Positions 48,976 through 58,272 of a DNA stretch of 64,000 bases are shown here, piece after piece (position 1 is the stretch's first letter; every line of letters starts with the position of its first letter). The notes beneath the pieces were generated by a model. It was not told the DNA's origin. It did not search any database and saw only the letters and a list, made by a program, of their open reading frames with translations. This DNA is from Streptomyces roseus (GTDB taxonomy: Bacteria; Actinomycetota; Actinomycetes; Streptomycetales; Streptomycetaceae): the NCBI RefSeq assembly GCF_001044425.1, contig NZ_LFML01000068.1:160371-224370 (forward strand). Reading direction: 5' to 3'. Made by a program: the position numbers and the translations under genes.

Positions 48976-49896
48976 TCAGGGCTTGATCGCGCCCAGCGGG
49001 GAGCACTCCTGCTCCTTCTGGCTGGGAATCGCACCGCAGATCGTGATGGTCTCCCACGTCGCGTCCGGGGTGACGGCCAGCATCCGGGTGTAGGTATCGT
49101 GTTCCATCCGGATCGTGGCCTCGTCGGACGAGCTGCGCTTGTCCTTGATCATGACCGTGTCCCCGATGTTGCCGTTCTCGACCCGACCCCACACCGCCTG
49201 GCAGGCCTCGCTGTAGCGCAGTTGGATGCTCATGCCGCGCAGGAAGGTCTGGCGCACCGTGATCGCGTCCCACTGGCAGTCCTCCGCCTGCGGTTCACGG
49301 CGCATGCAGGTGTCGCTCTTGCAGCCGACCTTCACCGGCCCGCTCGGGCGGGTCAGCGCGGGCGTGGCCGCGGGCGAGCCCGTCGTCCCGGCGGCGCCGT
49401 CGCGAGCGGTGCCCGCGCCGGCCGGTTCGATGAGGAAGACCGTCAGCAGACTGCCCAGCAGGGCGCCCGCCACGACGCCGGCCGCCGCGCGCAGCATCCG
49501 GGACCAGGCGAACCGCCGTACCGGAGTGTCTTCTTCCGGCTTCGGTGTGCTCGGTGCCGCCGCCGCGGGCGTGACCGGTGCGGGCCCCGGCTTCGGGCGC
49601 TCCGCGGCTTTGGCGGCGGGCTCCTCCGCCGCCTCGTCGCGTACGACGGCCAGGTCCAGCAGGGCGAGCAGCGGTTCGGGATCCGCCCCGGCCGCGGCCG
49701 CGAACTCCTCGACCGCGATACGGGTCGGGACCTGCTTGCCGTTGAGGAAACGCTCCCAGGAAGAGCGGCTGTAGTGCGTTTTGTCCGCCAGGCGGTTGTA
49801 GCTCAGCTGCGACGCGTCCTTGATCCGGCGCATTTCGGCGAAGAGGTCGCCTCTCGGAGCGTCGCCGCCACCGGCTGCCCCTGATCCCCCTGCCAT
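48976..49896 (-). CDS. HTH (XRE-like) - transmembrane - DUF2690 protein
   Basis: Cytoplasmic helix-turn-helix region (LSYNRLADKTHYSRSSWERF, LNGKQVPT), a Pro/Ala-rich linker, one membrane helix (AAGVVAGALLGSLLTVFLIE) and an outside DUF2690 domain (CKSDTCMRREPQAEDC, IQLRYSEACQAVWGRVENGN, GDTVMIKD). The 306-aa layout suggests signalling from wall to cytoplasm. DUF2690 proteins are widespread in Streptomyces without known ligand. ATG 49896 has GGGGGA 8 nt upstream; ATG 49923 is an alternative. Location among peptidoglycan-binding genes hints at wall sensing. Confidence 0.8.
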   Translation of the reverse strand: MAGGSGAAGGGDAPRGDLFAEMRRIKDASQLSYNRLADKTHYSRSSWERFLNGKQVPTRIAVEEFAAAAGADPEPLLALLDLAVVRDEAAEEPAAKAAERPKPGPAPVTPAAAAPSTPKPEEDTPVRRFAWSRMLRAAAGVVAGALLGSLLTVFLIEPAGAGTARDGAAGTTGSPAATPALTRPSGPVKVGCKSDTCMRREPQAEDCQWDAITVRQTFLRGMSIQLRYSEACQAVWGRVENGNIGDTVMIKDKRSSSDEATIRMEHDTYTRMLAVTPDATWETITICGAIPSQKEQECSPLGAIKP

Positions 49897-50059
49897 CAGA
49901 TGAGTCCCCCATCTCGTGCTCATTCCGTCCCCCCGGCCCTTGGCCGCGGGGAACAGTATCAGCCACGAAGTGGCGTGCTCATGACTGTGCCCCCCGGGAG
50001 CGAACTCCCGGGGGGCCACGGTCGAAGCGGGGTTCTCGCCCTACCCGCCGGCGCGAAGG

Positions 50060-51136
50060 TCAGGCGAGCAGCCGGCTCCAGGTCCGCGCGTCCACGACGC
50101 CGTCCTGCGGCAGCGCGCGCGAGCTCTGGAACGCCGCCACCCGGGCCGCCGTGCCGGGCCCGAACGCGCCGTCCGCCGTCGTCGGGAAGCCGAGGGCCGA
50201 CAGCCGGCTCTGCACCGCCTTCACCGCCTCGCCGGCCGCGCCCTGCGCCACCGGCGCGCACAGCTGGTTCCAGGTCTGGTTGCCGGCCACCCCGTCCATG
50301 CCGGCACCGATCTGCTTCTGGAACGCGCGCACCGCGCCGTCGGTCGCAGGGCCGAAGGAGCCGTCCGGGGTGATCGCCGCCCCGCGCTGGACCAGCAGGC
50401 ACTGCAGGACTCGGACGCGCTCGCCGACATCGCCCGTACGCAGCAGCGGCCACACCGGAGCCGTCGGATCCCCGCCGATCCGGGCCGCCACGTCCGCGCG
50501 CAACTGGGGCAGCAGGGCGTAGAGGCGCTCGCCCGGGCACTGGGTGTTGTTGAAGTCCCGGTGTCCGTAGATCTGGTACGGCTGGATCCCGTACTGGAGG
50601 CAGATGCGGGCGCAGAGGCCGACGAGCGCCGCGTACTGCTCGGGTCGGGGCTCCTCGGTGGTGTACGTACCCTCGTTCTCGATGCCGATGGCCACGGTGT
50701 TCTGGCCGGTGCAGTGCGCGGCCTCGACGATCTGCGTACCGCTGTCCAGCGCGGCCAGGCTCTGGTGCCGGCCCTCGGTGACGAACGCGCCCCGGCTGAC
50801 GGTGAAGTGCTGCCCGGTGTCGATCCAGCCCTCCGTGTCCATCTGGTACGTCTGCATCGCGCGGGCCAGCGCGAAGGCGCGGTCCTGCCCGTACTCGGCC
50901 ACGTTGGCGGTCGCCGTGTGGTGCACGATGATCTTCTGCGGCCTGGCCGCGAGCACCTTGACGGGGCTCTTCGGCGCGCGTGCGCCCCAGGCCTCGCAGC
51001 TGGATGCCAGCGGACCGTCGGCGGCCCACACCCGTCCGGCCGCCGTGCCCAGCGCGGTCAGTGCCGCCCCCAGGGAGAGCGCGCCGGCCAGCAGGGTGCG
51101 TCGGTGGAGCGGCGGTCGTGCCGTCGGCGTGGTCAT
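50060..51136 (-). CDS. Secreted N-acetylmuramoyl-L-alanine amidase (PGRP type) with two peptidoglycan-binding repeats
   Basis: Zinc amidase that cleaves the bond between MurNAc and stem peptide. Order: Tat-type signal (HRRTLLAGALSLGAALTALG), PGRP/Amidase_2 domain with zinc ligands in IIVHHTATAN, YGHRDFNNTQCPG and AHCTGQN-IGIENEG, then two PG_binding_1 repeats (GERVRVLQCLLVQRGAAI and GEAVKAVQSRLSALGFPTTA). The 358-aa start at ATG 51136 is favoured by GGA at 7 nt; ATG 51151 is the alternative. It follows the SGNH gene on the same strand but a strong hairpin separates them. Confidence 0.9.
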   Translation of the reverse strand: MTTPTARPPLHRRTLLAGALSLGAALTALGTAAGRVWAADGPLASSCEAWGARAPKSPVKVLAARPQKIIVHHTATANVAEYGQDRAFALARAMQTYQMDTEGWIDTGQHFTVSRGAFVTEGRHQSLAALDSGTQIVEAAHCTGQNTVAIGIENEGTYTTEEPRPEQYAALVGLCARICLQYGIQPYQIYGHRDFNNTQCPGERLYALLPQLRADVAARIGGDPTAPVWPLLRTGDVGERVRVLQCLLVQRGAAITPDGSFGPATDGAVRAFQKQIGAGMDGVAGNQTWNQLCAPVAQGAAGEAVKAVQSRLSALGFPTTADGAFGPGTAARVAAFQSSRALPQDGVVDARTWSRLLA

Positions 51137-51215
51137 GTGAATCCGTTTCATCGAGAAGTCGCAGGTGAACGCTAGGAATTGAAGGGCGCCGGGACAAGCC
51201 GGAAGGCCGTCCCGG

Positions 51216-51257
51216 CGTCCCGTGCCGTCCCACGGGACCGTGGGACGGCACGGGACG
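51216..51257 (-). terminator. Perfect 20-bp hairpin after the SGNH hydrolase gene
   Basis: CGTCCCGTGCCGTCCCACGG (51216-51235) and its exact reverse complement (51238-51257) flank two bases. It begins 13 nt beyond the stop of the large minus-strand gene and lies about 80 nt before the amidase start. It is the longest perfect dyad in the window. Confidence 0.85.
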
Positions 51258-51270
51258 GTGTGTCAGCAGG

Positions 51271-54200
51271 TCACTGCATGCCGCGCAGGGTCTGCTCCAG
51301 CGCGTCGGCGTAGTGCCGCGCGCCGGCGATCTTCGGGTGGAACGACTGGGCGGAGGCACCGACCTTGACCACGCCGATGTCGAGGTTCGGGACGTCGCTC
51401 TCGACCAGGTCCGTGACGATGCCGTGGACCGTCTCGGGCGATCCGCAGATGGCCTGGCCCTTGAACGCCTCCTTGGGGTTCGAGAACCACACCTTGACCC
51501 CCTGGGCGCGCGCGTCCTGGGCCGCCCCGTCCATCTCCTGGAGCAGGGTCTCGCCGATGGAGTTCAGCCAGGGGCCTTCCAGCGTGCTGATGGTGACCAG
51601 GCAGCTCCCGTTGTTCTCCAGCAGCGGCGGGTAGCCCATCAGCACGATCTTGGCCTGTGGGGCCCGCGCCTGAATGGCCTTCAGGGTCTTCACGATCTGA
51701 GGACGCACCAGGTTCTTGATGCGGTCGGGCACGTAGGACGACAGCGGCCCCGTCTTCTTGCCCGTTTTGTTCCCGTTGACGTCGATGTCGTCGATCCCGT
51801 CCGCCTGGCAGAACTCGGAGGTGACCAGGCACGAGAAGAAGATGGGCGTGAAGAGCGTGTCGTTGCCGCCGATGGAGATCGTCACCAGCGTGGTGTTCTG
51901 GTCGAGGTAGCCCTGGTCCAGCTGGGCGAGTTCGCCGTAACTCGTCTGGCCGCCGCCGTCCGTCTTGCCGAGGACGTTGTACGTACGGGCGCCGGAGCAG
52001 GCGATCAGGTGGTAGTCCATCGACGGGTCGCGGGCATCGGCGAGCGCGCCGATCGAGGTGCTGGAGCCGGGCAGCGCGGCCTGCCGGGACCAGGCCTTGG
52101 AGGAGCGGTGGCAGGCGTCGCGGGTGGCGCCGTTCGTGGTGTCCCGGTAGTTGGTCTCCTTGTAGTAGTCGGCTCCGCCGGAGACGGACGCGCCCTCGCC
52201 GGAGGAGTACGAGTCGCCGAGGGCGACGACGGAGTTGGCGGGCCTGCCGGGCAGCGGCTGGAAGGCGGCGGCGTCCCAGGCCACGTCCTCGGTGCCGTTG
52301 CCGCCGTCGGCGTGCGTGCTCAGCGAGACCTTCGGGGTGCCGGTGAAGTGGAACGCGCCGAGGTCCACCCAGCGGTTCTCCCGGGTGCGCTGCGGCACCA
52401 CCCGTACGGGGCTCGTCGAATCCGTCCCGTACACCGTGTACGTGGCCTGCCGGGTCTGCGCGCCGTGGTCCGGCATGTGCACCATCACCCGGGCCCAGCC
52501 GCTGCCGCCGATGTTCTGGCCCAGCGTCCAGGTTCCGGTGGTCAGCAGCCGGCCGCCGTCGGTGGTGAACTTGTCACGGGCGTGGGAGAACCAGAAGTGG
52601 CCGCCGTAGCCGCCGCCGACCTGGTGTGTGTCGATCTTCCCGGGATACGTGCCGAGCCACGGGGTGAAGTCGAAGGCGAAGGACCCGGCCGATGCGACCG
52701 CGCCGCAGCTGCGGGCGTCCGATCCGGCCGGCCGGGTGCCGTTCGGGAGGTCGTCGACGATCAGCGAACCGGCCGGCAGGCCGCTGCTGCACCGCGGCGG
52801 GTAGGAGGAGTCCTCGTCGGGCTGCTCCGGGTAGGTGGCGTCGAACCGGTGTACCGCCTGGCCGCACTGGTTCTGGTCGCAGTTCTTGTACGAGACCGCA
52901 TGGTGGTGCCAGCAGTGCAGGTCGGCCCGGGTGCAGGCGCCGAGTCCCGGCTCGTTCTTGTCGTCCGGGCCGATCTTGTCGGGGTCGCACTCGTTGGTGG
53001 GGTCGCAGAACATCGCCTCCGAGGGCTTCAGCCCCGCGGTGCGGTCGGCCGGAGTGCCCCACCAGGCCTGGCGGTACGCGACGCCCATCGCGCCGGGCTT
53101 GAACATCGCCGAGAGCGGCCGGGCCGCCCAGCCCATCACCTTCTCCTGGTACGGCCAGTCCTGCGGGTGGGAGGCGTGCGAGTAGTCGTCGCCGCCGTTG
53201 GCCGCTTCCAGGAAGGGGGTGCGGTTGGCCTTCCAGAGCGGGTTGGCCGGATTGTTCGTCCAGCCGACTCCCCAGGTGCCGTTGTTCTTCGCCGCGTCGG
53301 CCTGCGGGTAGAAGCCCGCGTTGTACGCCCACAGGGCGAACGCCCAGTTCTCGATGTACTTCGGCTTGCCGTTGTTGATGGTCAGCCCGGCGTCGCGGGT
53401 CTGGTTCCACTTCTCGGCGAGTTTGTCCGCGCCGGCGGCGATGTTCGCCGTGTAGTCGAGGGCCGCGGCCTCCTGCTGCACGGTCGACAGAGTGGGCTGG
53501 TCGTGCCCGGGCAGGCGCATCCCGTCGGTGATCTGCGTGATGCCGTAACCGCAGTCCGCCTTCGACCAGTTGACGGCCCACGGGTCGCCCTGCGTTCCGT
53601 TGGGCGCGTAGTTGATGCCGTAGTAGTTGCCGATCAGCGGATTGCCCGTGGCTCCCGGCACGACGTACCGGCCGGCCTGCCACATGTTGGACTCCTGAGC
53701 GGTGATGCCCAGCAGGATCTGCGCCGGGATGTGCCACTCGTCGGCCTTGTCGACAAAGCCGTTGGGGTCGCCGCTCAGCACGCGCAGCGGGAAGAGGAGC
53801 TGCGGGTTGTAGCCCGCCATGCCCGTGCCCTTCCAGTTGGGCGGCCGGTTGACGTGCTGGTTCAGGCCCGCGATCACGGCCTGGTCCACGGCCCACTCGA
53901 CCTGGCGCGGCGTGGGCTGGAAGGCCTGCTTGCGCACGTCACCGCGCGGTACGGCGCAGGTGCGCTCCGCCTCGACGGGGTCGTGCGGCGAGGAGGCGGC
54001 CGCCGCCGAGACGCCGGAGACGGCCGCCGCCAACGGGATCTTCTGCGCGTTCTGCACGCTCTGCGGGGCGAGCGGCCCCTGCGGAGCGCCGGTGGGGCCG
54101 GCCGAGGAGCGCAGGGCGGGCGAGGGCGCCCGCCCGTCGGCGAGCCGGGCCGGGGCCACGGCCTCGGCCCCGGGCGTGGCCTCCAACGCGACGCTCTTGC

Positions 54201-55371
54201 CGGTGCCCAGCACCTTGACCTGGTTGACGACGGTCCGCTCGGTGGCGGCCTGTTCGGCCCGGACCGGGCTGCCGTCCTGGCCGTGGGCCCAGCGGGTGGT
54301 GACCGCCGACTGGCCGCGGACGCTGAGCACCGCGCCCTTGTCGAGACCGCCGGGGTTGTGGACGTGCGCGGGCAGCTTGCCCTTGCTGTCGGCCTCGCCG
54401 GTGACGAAGACCTCGCCGGAGGGCGACCCGGCCACGTCCAGGGCGCTGAGCTGCCCGGAGGCGACCAGCCGCGGCTTCGCCTTGCCGCTGCCGGCCGAGC
54501 GGACCGCGGCGGCGTCGACGTGCTTGACCTGGCCGACCGCCTTCGGGCCCGCGTCCGGCCCGCCGGGCCCGTCCAGGAAGGTGATGCCGCCGGCCGCGTC
54601 CCGGGTGATCTGGAACGGGACCCGGTCCGTACGGGCTATCGGGCGCCGGCTGCCTCCCTTGCCGATACGGACCAACTGCGGGCCCTCGGCCGCGACGATC
54701 TCGCCGCCGTCGTAGGGGATCGCGGACGTGACCTGGCCCGTCAGCTTCAGCGGGGCCGACGTGCGGCCGGCCTTCGCGTCGACGGTGACCAGCCGGGTGG
54801 CGTTCTCCTTCACCCCGTCGTCGCTGAACTGGGAGAGCACCGCCGTCTCGCCCTCGCCGCAGCCGGGGGAGAAGTACGACAGGGAGGCCTGCACCGGCAG
54901 CTTCGTCACCTTGCCGGTGGTCAGCTCGACCACGGCGGTGAACGCGCCGCGCGTCATCAGCTCCGGCTTGTTGGTGAACGTGCGGGGCGCGTACGCCACG
55001 ACCGCGCGCTCACCGGAGGCGGTGACGCACGCGTTGCCGATCCAGGTGTCGGTGTCGAAGCCCGGCTCGGCGAGGGTGGCCGCCGTCTTCCAGGGGTAGC
55101 CCGCCTTCGCGTCGGCGACCAGCACGTGGAAGCCGGAGGCGTCCCCGGACGTGGTCCATGCCCGGTCCGAGGCGCTGCCGACCACCTTGGCCCGGTCGCG
55201 CGGCGGGACGGCGGTGGGGTGCTGGTCGGGGCCGGGCGCGGACGGGCTCTGCCCCGAGGTGCCGGTCGGAGCGGGCGCCGCCTGGGCGGGCAGCGCGAGC
55301 GGAGCCATCAGGGCCGCCGCCGTGGTGAGCACCACGGCGACGGCCGACGGCCGTCGTCTGTGTCGTTTCAA
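51271..55371 (-). CDS. Very large secreted SGNH/GDSL hydrolase with transglycosylase-like and golvesin-type domains
   Basis: A 1,366-aa exported protein. Signal peptide KRHRRRPSAVAVVLTTAAAL ending near AQAA; residues about 50-430 form a repeat-rich, propeller-like region; about 470-760 a soluble-lytic-transglycosylase-like segment (IPAQILLGITAQESNMWQ, CGYGITQITDGM); about 850-950 Cys-rich; then a golvesin-C-like beta domain (GWARVMVHMPDHG); and a C-terminal SGNH esterase with GDSYSSGEG, SIGGNDTLFTP and SFHPKIAG. TTG 55371 is chosen because GGAAGAG precedes it and the signal peptide starts there; ATG 55420 is possible. Probably acts on peptidoglycan or wall glycan; the substrate is unknown. 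Confidence 0.82.
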   Translation of the reverse strand: MKRHRRRPSAVAVVLTTAAALMAPLALPAQAAPAPTGTSGQSPSAPGPDQHPTAVPPRDRAKVVGSASDRAWTTSGDASGFHVLVADAKAGYPWKTAATLAEPGFDTDTWIGNACVTASGERAVVAYAPRTFTNKPELMTRGAFTAVVELTTGKVTKLPVQASLSYFSPGCGEGETAVLSQFSDDGVKENATRLVTVDAKAGRTSAPLKLTGQVTSAIPYDGGEIVAAEGPQLVRIGKGGSRRPIARTDRVPFQITRDAAGGITFLDGPGGPDAGPKAVGQVKHVDAAAVRSAGSGKAKPRLVASGQLSALDVAGSPSGEVFVTGEADSKGKLPAHVHNPGGLDKGAVLSVRGQSAVTTRWAHGQDGSPVRAEQAATERTVVNQVKVLGTGKSVALEATPGAEAVAPARLADGRAPSPALRSSAGPTGAPQGPLAPQSVQNAQKIPLAAAVSGVSAAAASSPHDPVEAERTCAVPRGDVRKQAFQPTPRQVEWAVDQAVIAGLNQHVNRPPNWKGTGMAGYNPQLLFPLRVLSGDPNGFVDKADEWHIPAQILLGITAQESNMWQAGRYVVPGATGNPLIGNYYGINYAPNGTQGDPWAVNWSKADCGYGITQITDGMRLPGHDQPTLSTVQQEAAALDYTANIAAGADKLAEKWNQTRDAGLTINNGKPKYIENWAFALWAYNAGFYPQADAAKNNGTWGVGWTNNPANPLWKANRTPFLEAANGGDDYSHASHPQDWPYQEKVMGWAARPLSAMFKPGAMGVAYRQAWWGTPADRTAGLKPSEAMFCDPTNECDPDKIGPDDKNEPGLGACTRADLHCWHHHAVSYKNCDQNQCGQAVHRFDATYPEQPDEDSSYPPRCSSGLPAGSLIVDDLPNGTRPAGSDARSCGAVASAGSFAFDFTPWLGTYPGKIDTHQVGGGYGGHFWFSHARDKFTTDGGRLLTTGTWTLGQNIGGSGWARVMVHMPDHGAQTRQATYTVYGTDSTSPVRVVPQRTRENRWVDLGAFHFTGTPKVSLSTHADGGNGTEDVAWDAAAFQPLPGRPANSVVALGDSYSSGEGASVSGGADYYKETNYRDTTNGATRDACHRSSKAWSRQAALPGSSTSIGALADARDPSMDYHLIACSGARTYNVLGKTDGGGQTSYGELAQLDQGYLDQNTTLVTISIGGNDTLFTPIFFSCLVTSEFCQADGIDDIDVNGNKTGKKTGPLSSYVPDRIKNLVRPQIVKTLKAIQARAPQAKIVLMGYPPLLENNGSCLVTISTLEGPWLNSIGETLLQEMDGAAQDARAQGVKVWFSNPKEAFKGQAICGSPETVHGIVTDLVESDVPNLDIGVVKVGASAQSFHPKIAGARHYADALEQTLRGMQ

Positions 55372-55874
55372 GGGACTTCTCTTCCGTGACGTCCGCACCG
55401 AGGCGTCATGGGGCGACATGCGACGACGGGACGTCGTGGACGTGCGCCGGCCTCGGCGGGGGAGTGGGGAGGGAGGACGGGCAAGGCGTGCCACAGGGGC
55501 CCGGGACCGTCCGACGCCAGCAATGTAGGTGCCGGGCAAGGCCGTTCGGGGCCGGATCCTTCCCCAGGACGTCCCGTACGGGGCCCGGCCCGCGGGACGG
55601 GAACACCGTCCCGGGCACAGGGACGAGACGGGGGCCTCCCGGGACGGGCGGCCCGTCCCGGGCCGGTTCGCGGGACTCCTCCGCGCCGACCCCGGGTTCC
55701 GGCGGCGCGGAAGCGCCGGGAGAGCACCCCACCGTCGGTCCGGGACTTCCCGGAGACGGGCGGGACACCGGGACGTGGCCGAAACCGGCCTAGTGTTCCG
55801 GCTGTCCGGCGCCGACCTGTCGAGCCCGTCCGGTACCGATCCCCGCCCCGCTCCTCACGGAAAGCAGATTCGCC
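55372..55874. other. Intergenic region with GGGACGG/CCGTCCC inverted repeats
   Basis: About 500 bp without a supportable gene, between a divergent pair. It is dense in CGGGAC and GTCCCG words forming dyads, e.g. CCCGGGACGGG-CGG-CCCGTCCCGGG (55638-55662) and CGGGACGG-N5-CCGTCCCG (55593-55613). Promoters for both flanking secreted-protein genes must be here. Confidence 0.6.
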
Positions 55875-56291
55875 ATGCTCAAGAAGACCGCCTCACGGGC
55901 CGCCGCCCTCGCCGCCGCGGCCACCCTGACCGTCCTCTCCCTCTCCGGTACGGCACAGGCCCGGCAGGGCGCCCCGTACATCGGATACGGCCAGACGAAC
56001 AACACGCACGCCGTGTGGTGCGTGCAGCACCAGCTGAACTGGGCCTTCGCGAACAACTGGGTCGGGCGCCTGGGTTCGCACGGCCAGATCGCCGAGGACG
56101 GGAAGTTCGGCCCCCAGACGGACGAGGCGATCCGCTTCTTCCAGAAGTCGTTCTTCCCCAACGAGATCGACGGCGTCGTCGGCCCGAGCACCGGCTACGC
56201 GCTCCTGTGGGAGGGCGACCCGAACTACGGCTACAACGACAAGGTCACCAACGCCGGTTACTGCAACGAATACATCCCCAGCATCGTCTGA
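55875..56291 (+). CDS. Secreted peptidoglycan-binding domain protein
   Basis: A 138-aa exported protein. Signal peptide MLKKTASRAAALAAAATLTV, cleavage near AQA. The mature part has two aromatic-rich segments (YIGYGQTNNTHAVWCVQHQL, WAFANNWVGRLG) around a PG_binding_1 core (AEDGKFGPQTDEAIRFFQKS, DGVVGPSTGYALL) and a second Cys near the end (GYCNEY), probably making a disulfide. Non-enzymatic wall binding is likely. It is followed 48 nt later by another family member on the same strand. Confidence 0.85.
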   Translation: MLKKTASRAAALAAAATLTVLSLSGTAQARQGAPYIGYGQTNNTHAVWCVQHQLNWAFANNWVGRLGSHGQIAEDGKFGPQTDEAIRFFQKSFFPNEIDGVVGPSTGYALLWEGDPNYGYNDKVTNAGYCNEYIPSIV

Positions 56292-56338
56292 CCCTCCCCG
56301 CCCGCCCTCCCTGCCCACCCACCCTTCCGGAGAGTTCC

Positions 56339-56791
56339 ATGAAGCGCACCCTGGCCTCGCTCGGCACCATCGCCGTCCTCGCCGCCGGCCTGCTGACCAC
56401 CGGCTCGGCCACCGCGTCCGCGGCCATGCCCACCTGTACGGGCGCCAACACCTACGCGGACGCCGTCGGCTACACCATGCGGATGCCCACCGACCACGAG
56501 GACGGCTCCAACTTCTGCGTGATGGGCCGCGGCGCCTCGGGCAACGGCGTCGAGGCCCTGCAGTGGACCATGCACTTCTGCTACGGCCAGATCAACCTCG
56601 CCAAGGACGGCGAGTTCGGGCCGGCCACCGAGGCCGCCCTGAAGAAGGTCCAGGCCTCCGAGGGCCTCGTCGCGGACGGCGTGTACGGCCCGAACACCCG
56701 CGACCGCATCAAGCACCACTGGGAGATCTGGGACCGCGGCGAGTTCCGCTGCCTGCGCATGTCCCAGGCCCCGGGCCCGATCCGGGACTGA
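56339..56791 (+). CDS. Secreted peptidoglycan-binding domain protein (paralog B)
   Basis: A 150-aa exported protein, close paralog of the minus-strand gene at 48283. Shared features: signal MKRTLASLG..., AAMPTC, GSNFCVMGRGASG, MHFCYGQ, FGPATEAALKKVQ, DGVYGPNTRDRI, RCLRMSQAPGPI. All four cysteines align. ATG 56339 has GGAGAG 5 nt upstream. The two paralogs bracket the amidase and SGNH genes, suggesting an old local duplication with inversion. No catalytic residues; wall anchoring or antagonism of cell-wall enzymes are possible roles. Confidence 0.88.
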   Translation: MKRTLASLGTIAVLAAGLLTTGSATASAAMPTCTGANTYADAVGYTMRMPTDHEDGSNFCVMGRGASGNGVEALQWTMHFCYGQINLAKDGEFGPATEAALKKVQASEGLVADGVYGPNTRDRIKHHWEIWDRGEFRCLRMSQAPGPIRD

Positions 56792-56858
56792 TCGCGAGGG
56801 GGCGGGCGCGGGACCCCGGCCGGCCGGGCATCTGCCTCCACGGGGGTGGGGCGGATGC

Positions 56859-58229
56859 TCAGCCGTCCAGCAGAGCCCCCATCCACTCCTCGATCCCCGC
56901 GACCGTGCGGGGCAGGGCGCCCGACATCAGCCGGGCGCCCTCCGCCGTGACGACAAGGTCGTCCTCGATGCGCACACCGATGCCCCGCAGCTCCGGCGGC
57001 AGCGTCTCGTCGTCCGGCTGCAGGTACAGGCCCGGCTCCACCGTCAGCACCTGCCCCTCCTCCAGGACCCCGTCCAGGTAGGTCTGCGCGCGCGCCTTCG
57101 CGCAGTCGTGGACGTCCAGCCCCAGCATGTGGCCGCTGCTGCACAGCGTGTACCGCCGGTGCAGGTCGCCCCGCGCGTCCTTCAGGACGCCCCACTCCGC
57201 CAGCCCCTCCGCGATCACCCGCATCCCGGCCCGGTGGAAGTCCCGGAAGCTGGCGCCCGGCCGCAGCGCCGCGATGCCCGCGTCCTGCGCCGCCAGCACC
57301 AGTTCGTACACCTGCCGCTGGACCGGGGAGAACCGTCCCGACAGCGGTAGGGTGCGCGTGATGTCGGCCGTGTAAAGGCTGTCGGTCTCCACGCCCGCGT
57401 CCAGCAGCAGCAGATCGCCGCGGTCGAGCCGGCCGTCGTTGCGGATCCAGTGCAGGACGCAGGCGTGCGCCCCCGAGGCCGCGATCGTGTCGTACCCGGT
57501 GCCGTTGCCCTCCGCCCGCGCGCGCAGGCCGAAGACCCCCTCGATCCACCGCTCGCCGCGCGGGTGCGCCAGGGCGCGCGGGAGCGCCCGTACGACGTCC
57601 TCGAAACCGGCGGTGGTGTGGTCGACGGCGAGCTGGAGCTGCCCGACCTCCCAGGCGTCCTTCACCAGTCGCAACTCCGACAGCGCGGAGGCCAGTTCGG
57701 CGTCGGTGGCGGCGTTGCGCCCCGCCGGGGAGCCCAGGTCGTCCAGGTGGGCGCAGCGCAGGCCCGTCAGGCGCTCGGCCTCGGCCAGGTCGGGGCGGCG
57801 GCCGACCCAGAACTCCCCGTAGCGGCGGTCCCGGTAGAACTCCTCGTTGCCGCCGGAGCGGGGGGAGCGGGGGCGCAGGTACAGCACGGGCTCGTGGCCG
57901 TGCGGGCCGGAGGGCTCCAGCACCAGGACGTGCCCCACCTGGTCCTCGCCGGTCAGTCCGGTCAGCCAGGCGTACGCGCTGTGCGGACGGAAGCGGTGGT
58001 CGCAGTCGTTGCTGCGGACCTTGAGCTCGCCCGCCGGGACGATCAGCCGTTCGCCCGGGAAGCGCGCCGAGAGCCGCTCGCGCCGGGCCGGGGTGACCTC
58101 GTACGCGGAGACCCGCGCGGCGGCGGGCAGGGGGGACGGCGCCCAGTCGGCGGCCATGAAGCGGGACAACTCTGGCGATACCGGCAGGTCGTGGCTGCCG
58201 ATGTTGAGGCGGGAGGGGGTGTCGGCCAT
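56859..58229 (-). CDS. pepP: Xaa-Pro aminopeptidase (aminopeptidase P, M24B)
   Basis: Removes N-terminal residues preceding proline. The 456-aa enzyme has the creatinase-like N-terminal domain and the pita-bread catalytic domain with all five metal ligands: LLLLDAGVETDSLYTADITR (two Asp), GHMLGLDVHD (His), VLTVEPGLYL (Glu) and GVRIEDD (Glu), plus the proton-shuttle His in GAHACVLHW. No signal peptide, so cytosolic. ATG 58229. Divergent from the collagenase gene, with about 205 bp between them. Confidence 0.93.
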   Translation of the reverse strand: MADTPSRLNIGSHDLPVSPELSRFMAADWAPSPLPAAARVSAYEVTPARRERLSARFPGERLIVPAGELKVRSNDCDHRFRPHSAYAWLTGLTGEDQVGHVLVLEPSGPHGHEPVLYLRPRSPRSGGNEEFYRDRRYGEFWVGRRPDLAEAERLTGLRCAHLDDLGSPAGRNAATDAELASALSELRLVKDAWEVGQLQLAVDHTTAGFEDVVRALPRALAHPRGERWIEGVFGLRARAEGNGTGYDTIAASGAHACVLHWIRNDGRLDRGDLLLLDAGVETDSLYTADITRTLPLSGRFSPVQRQVYELVLAAQDAGIAALRPGASFRDFHRAGMRVIAEGLAEWGVLKDARGDLHRRYTLCSSGHMLGLDVHDCAKARAQTYLDGVLEEGQVLTVEPGLYLQPDDETLPPELRGIGVRIEDDLVVTAEGARLMSGALPRTVAGIEEWMGALLDG

Positions 58230-58272
58230 CGGGGCTCCCTCAAGAAGACGCGAACTGGTGGGCGCACAGGGC

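Noticed and set aside
51313..55389. A 1,358-codon plus-strand frame opposite the SGNH hydrolase
   Set aside because: Antisense shadow; the minus-strand frame has a signal peptide and enzyme motifs.
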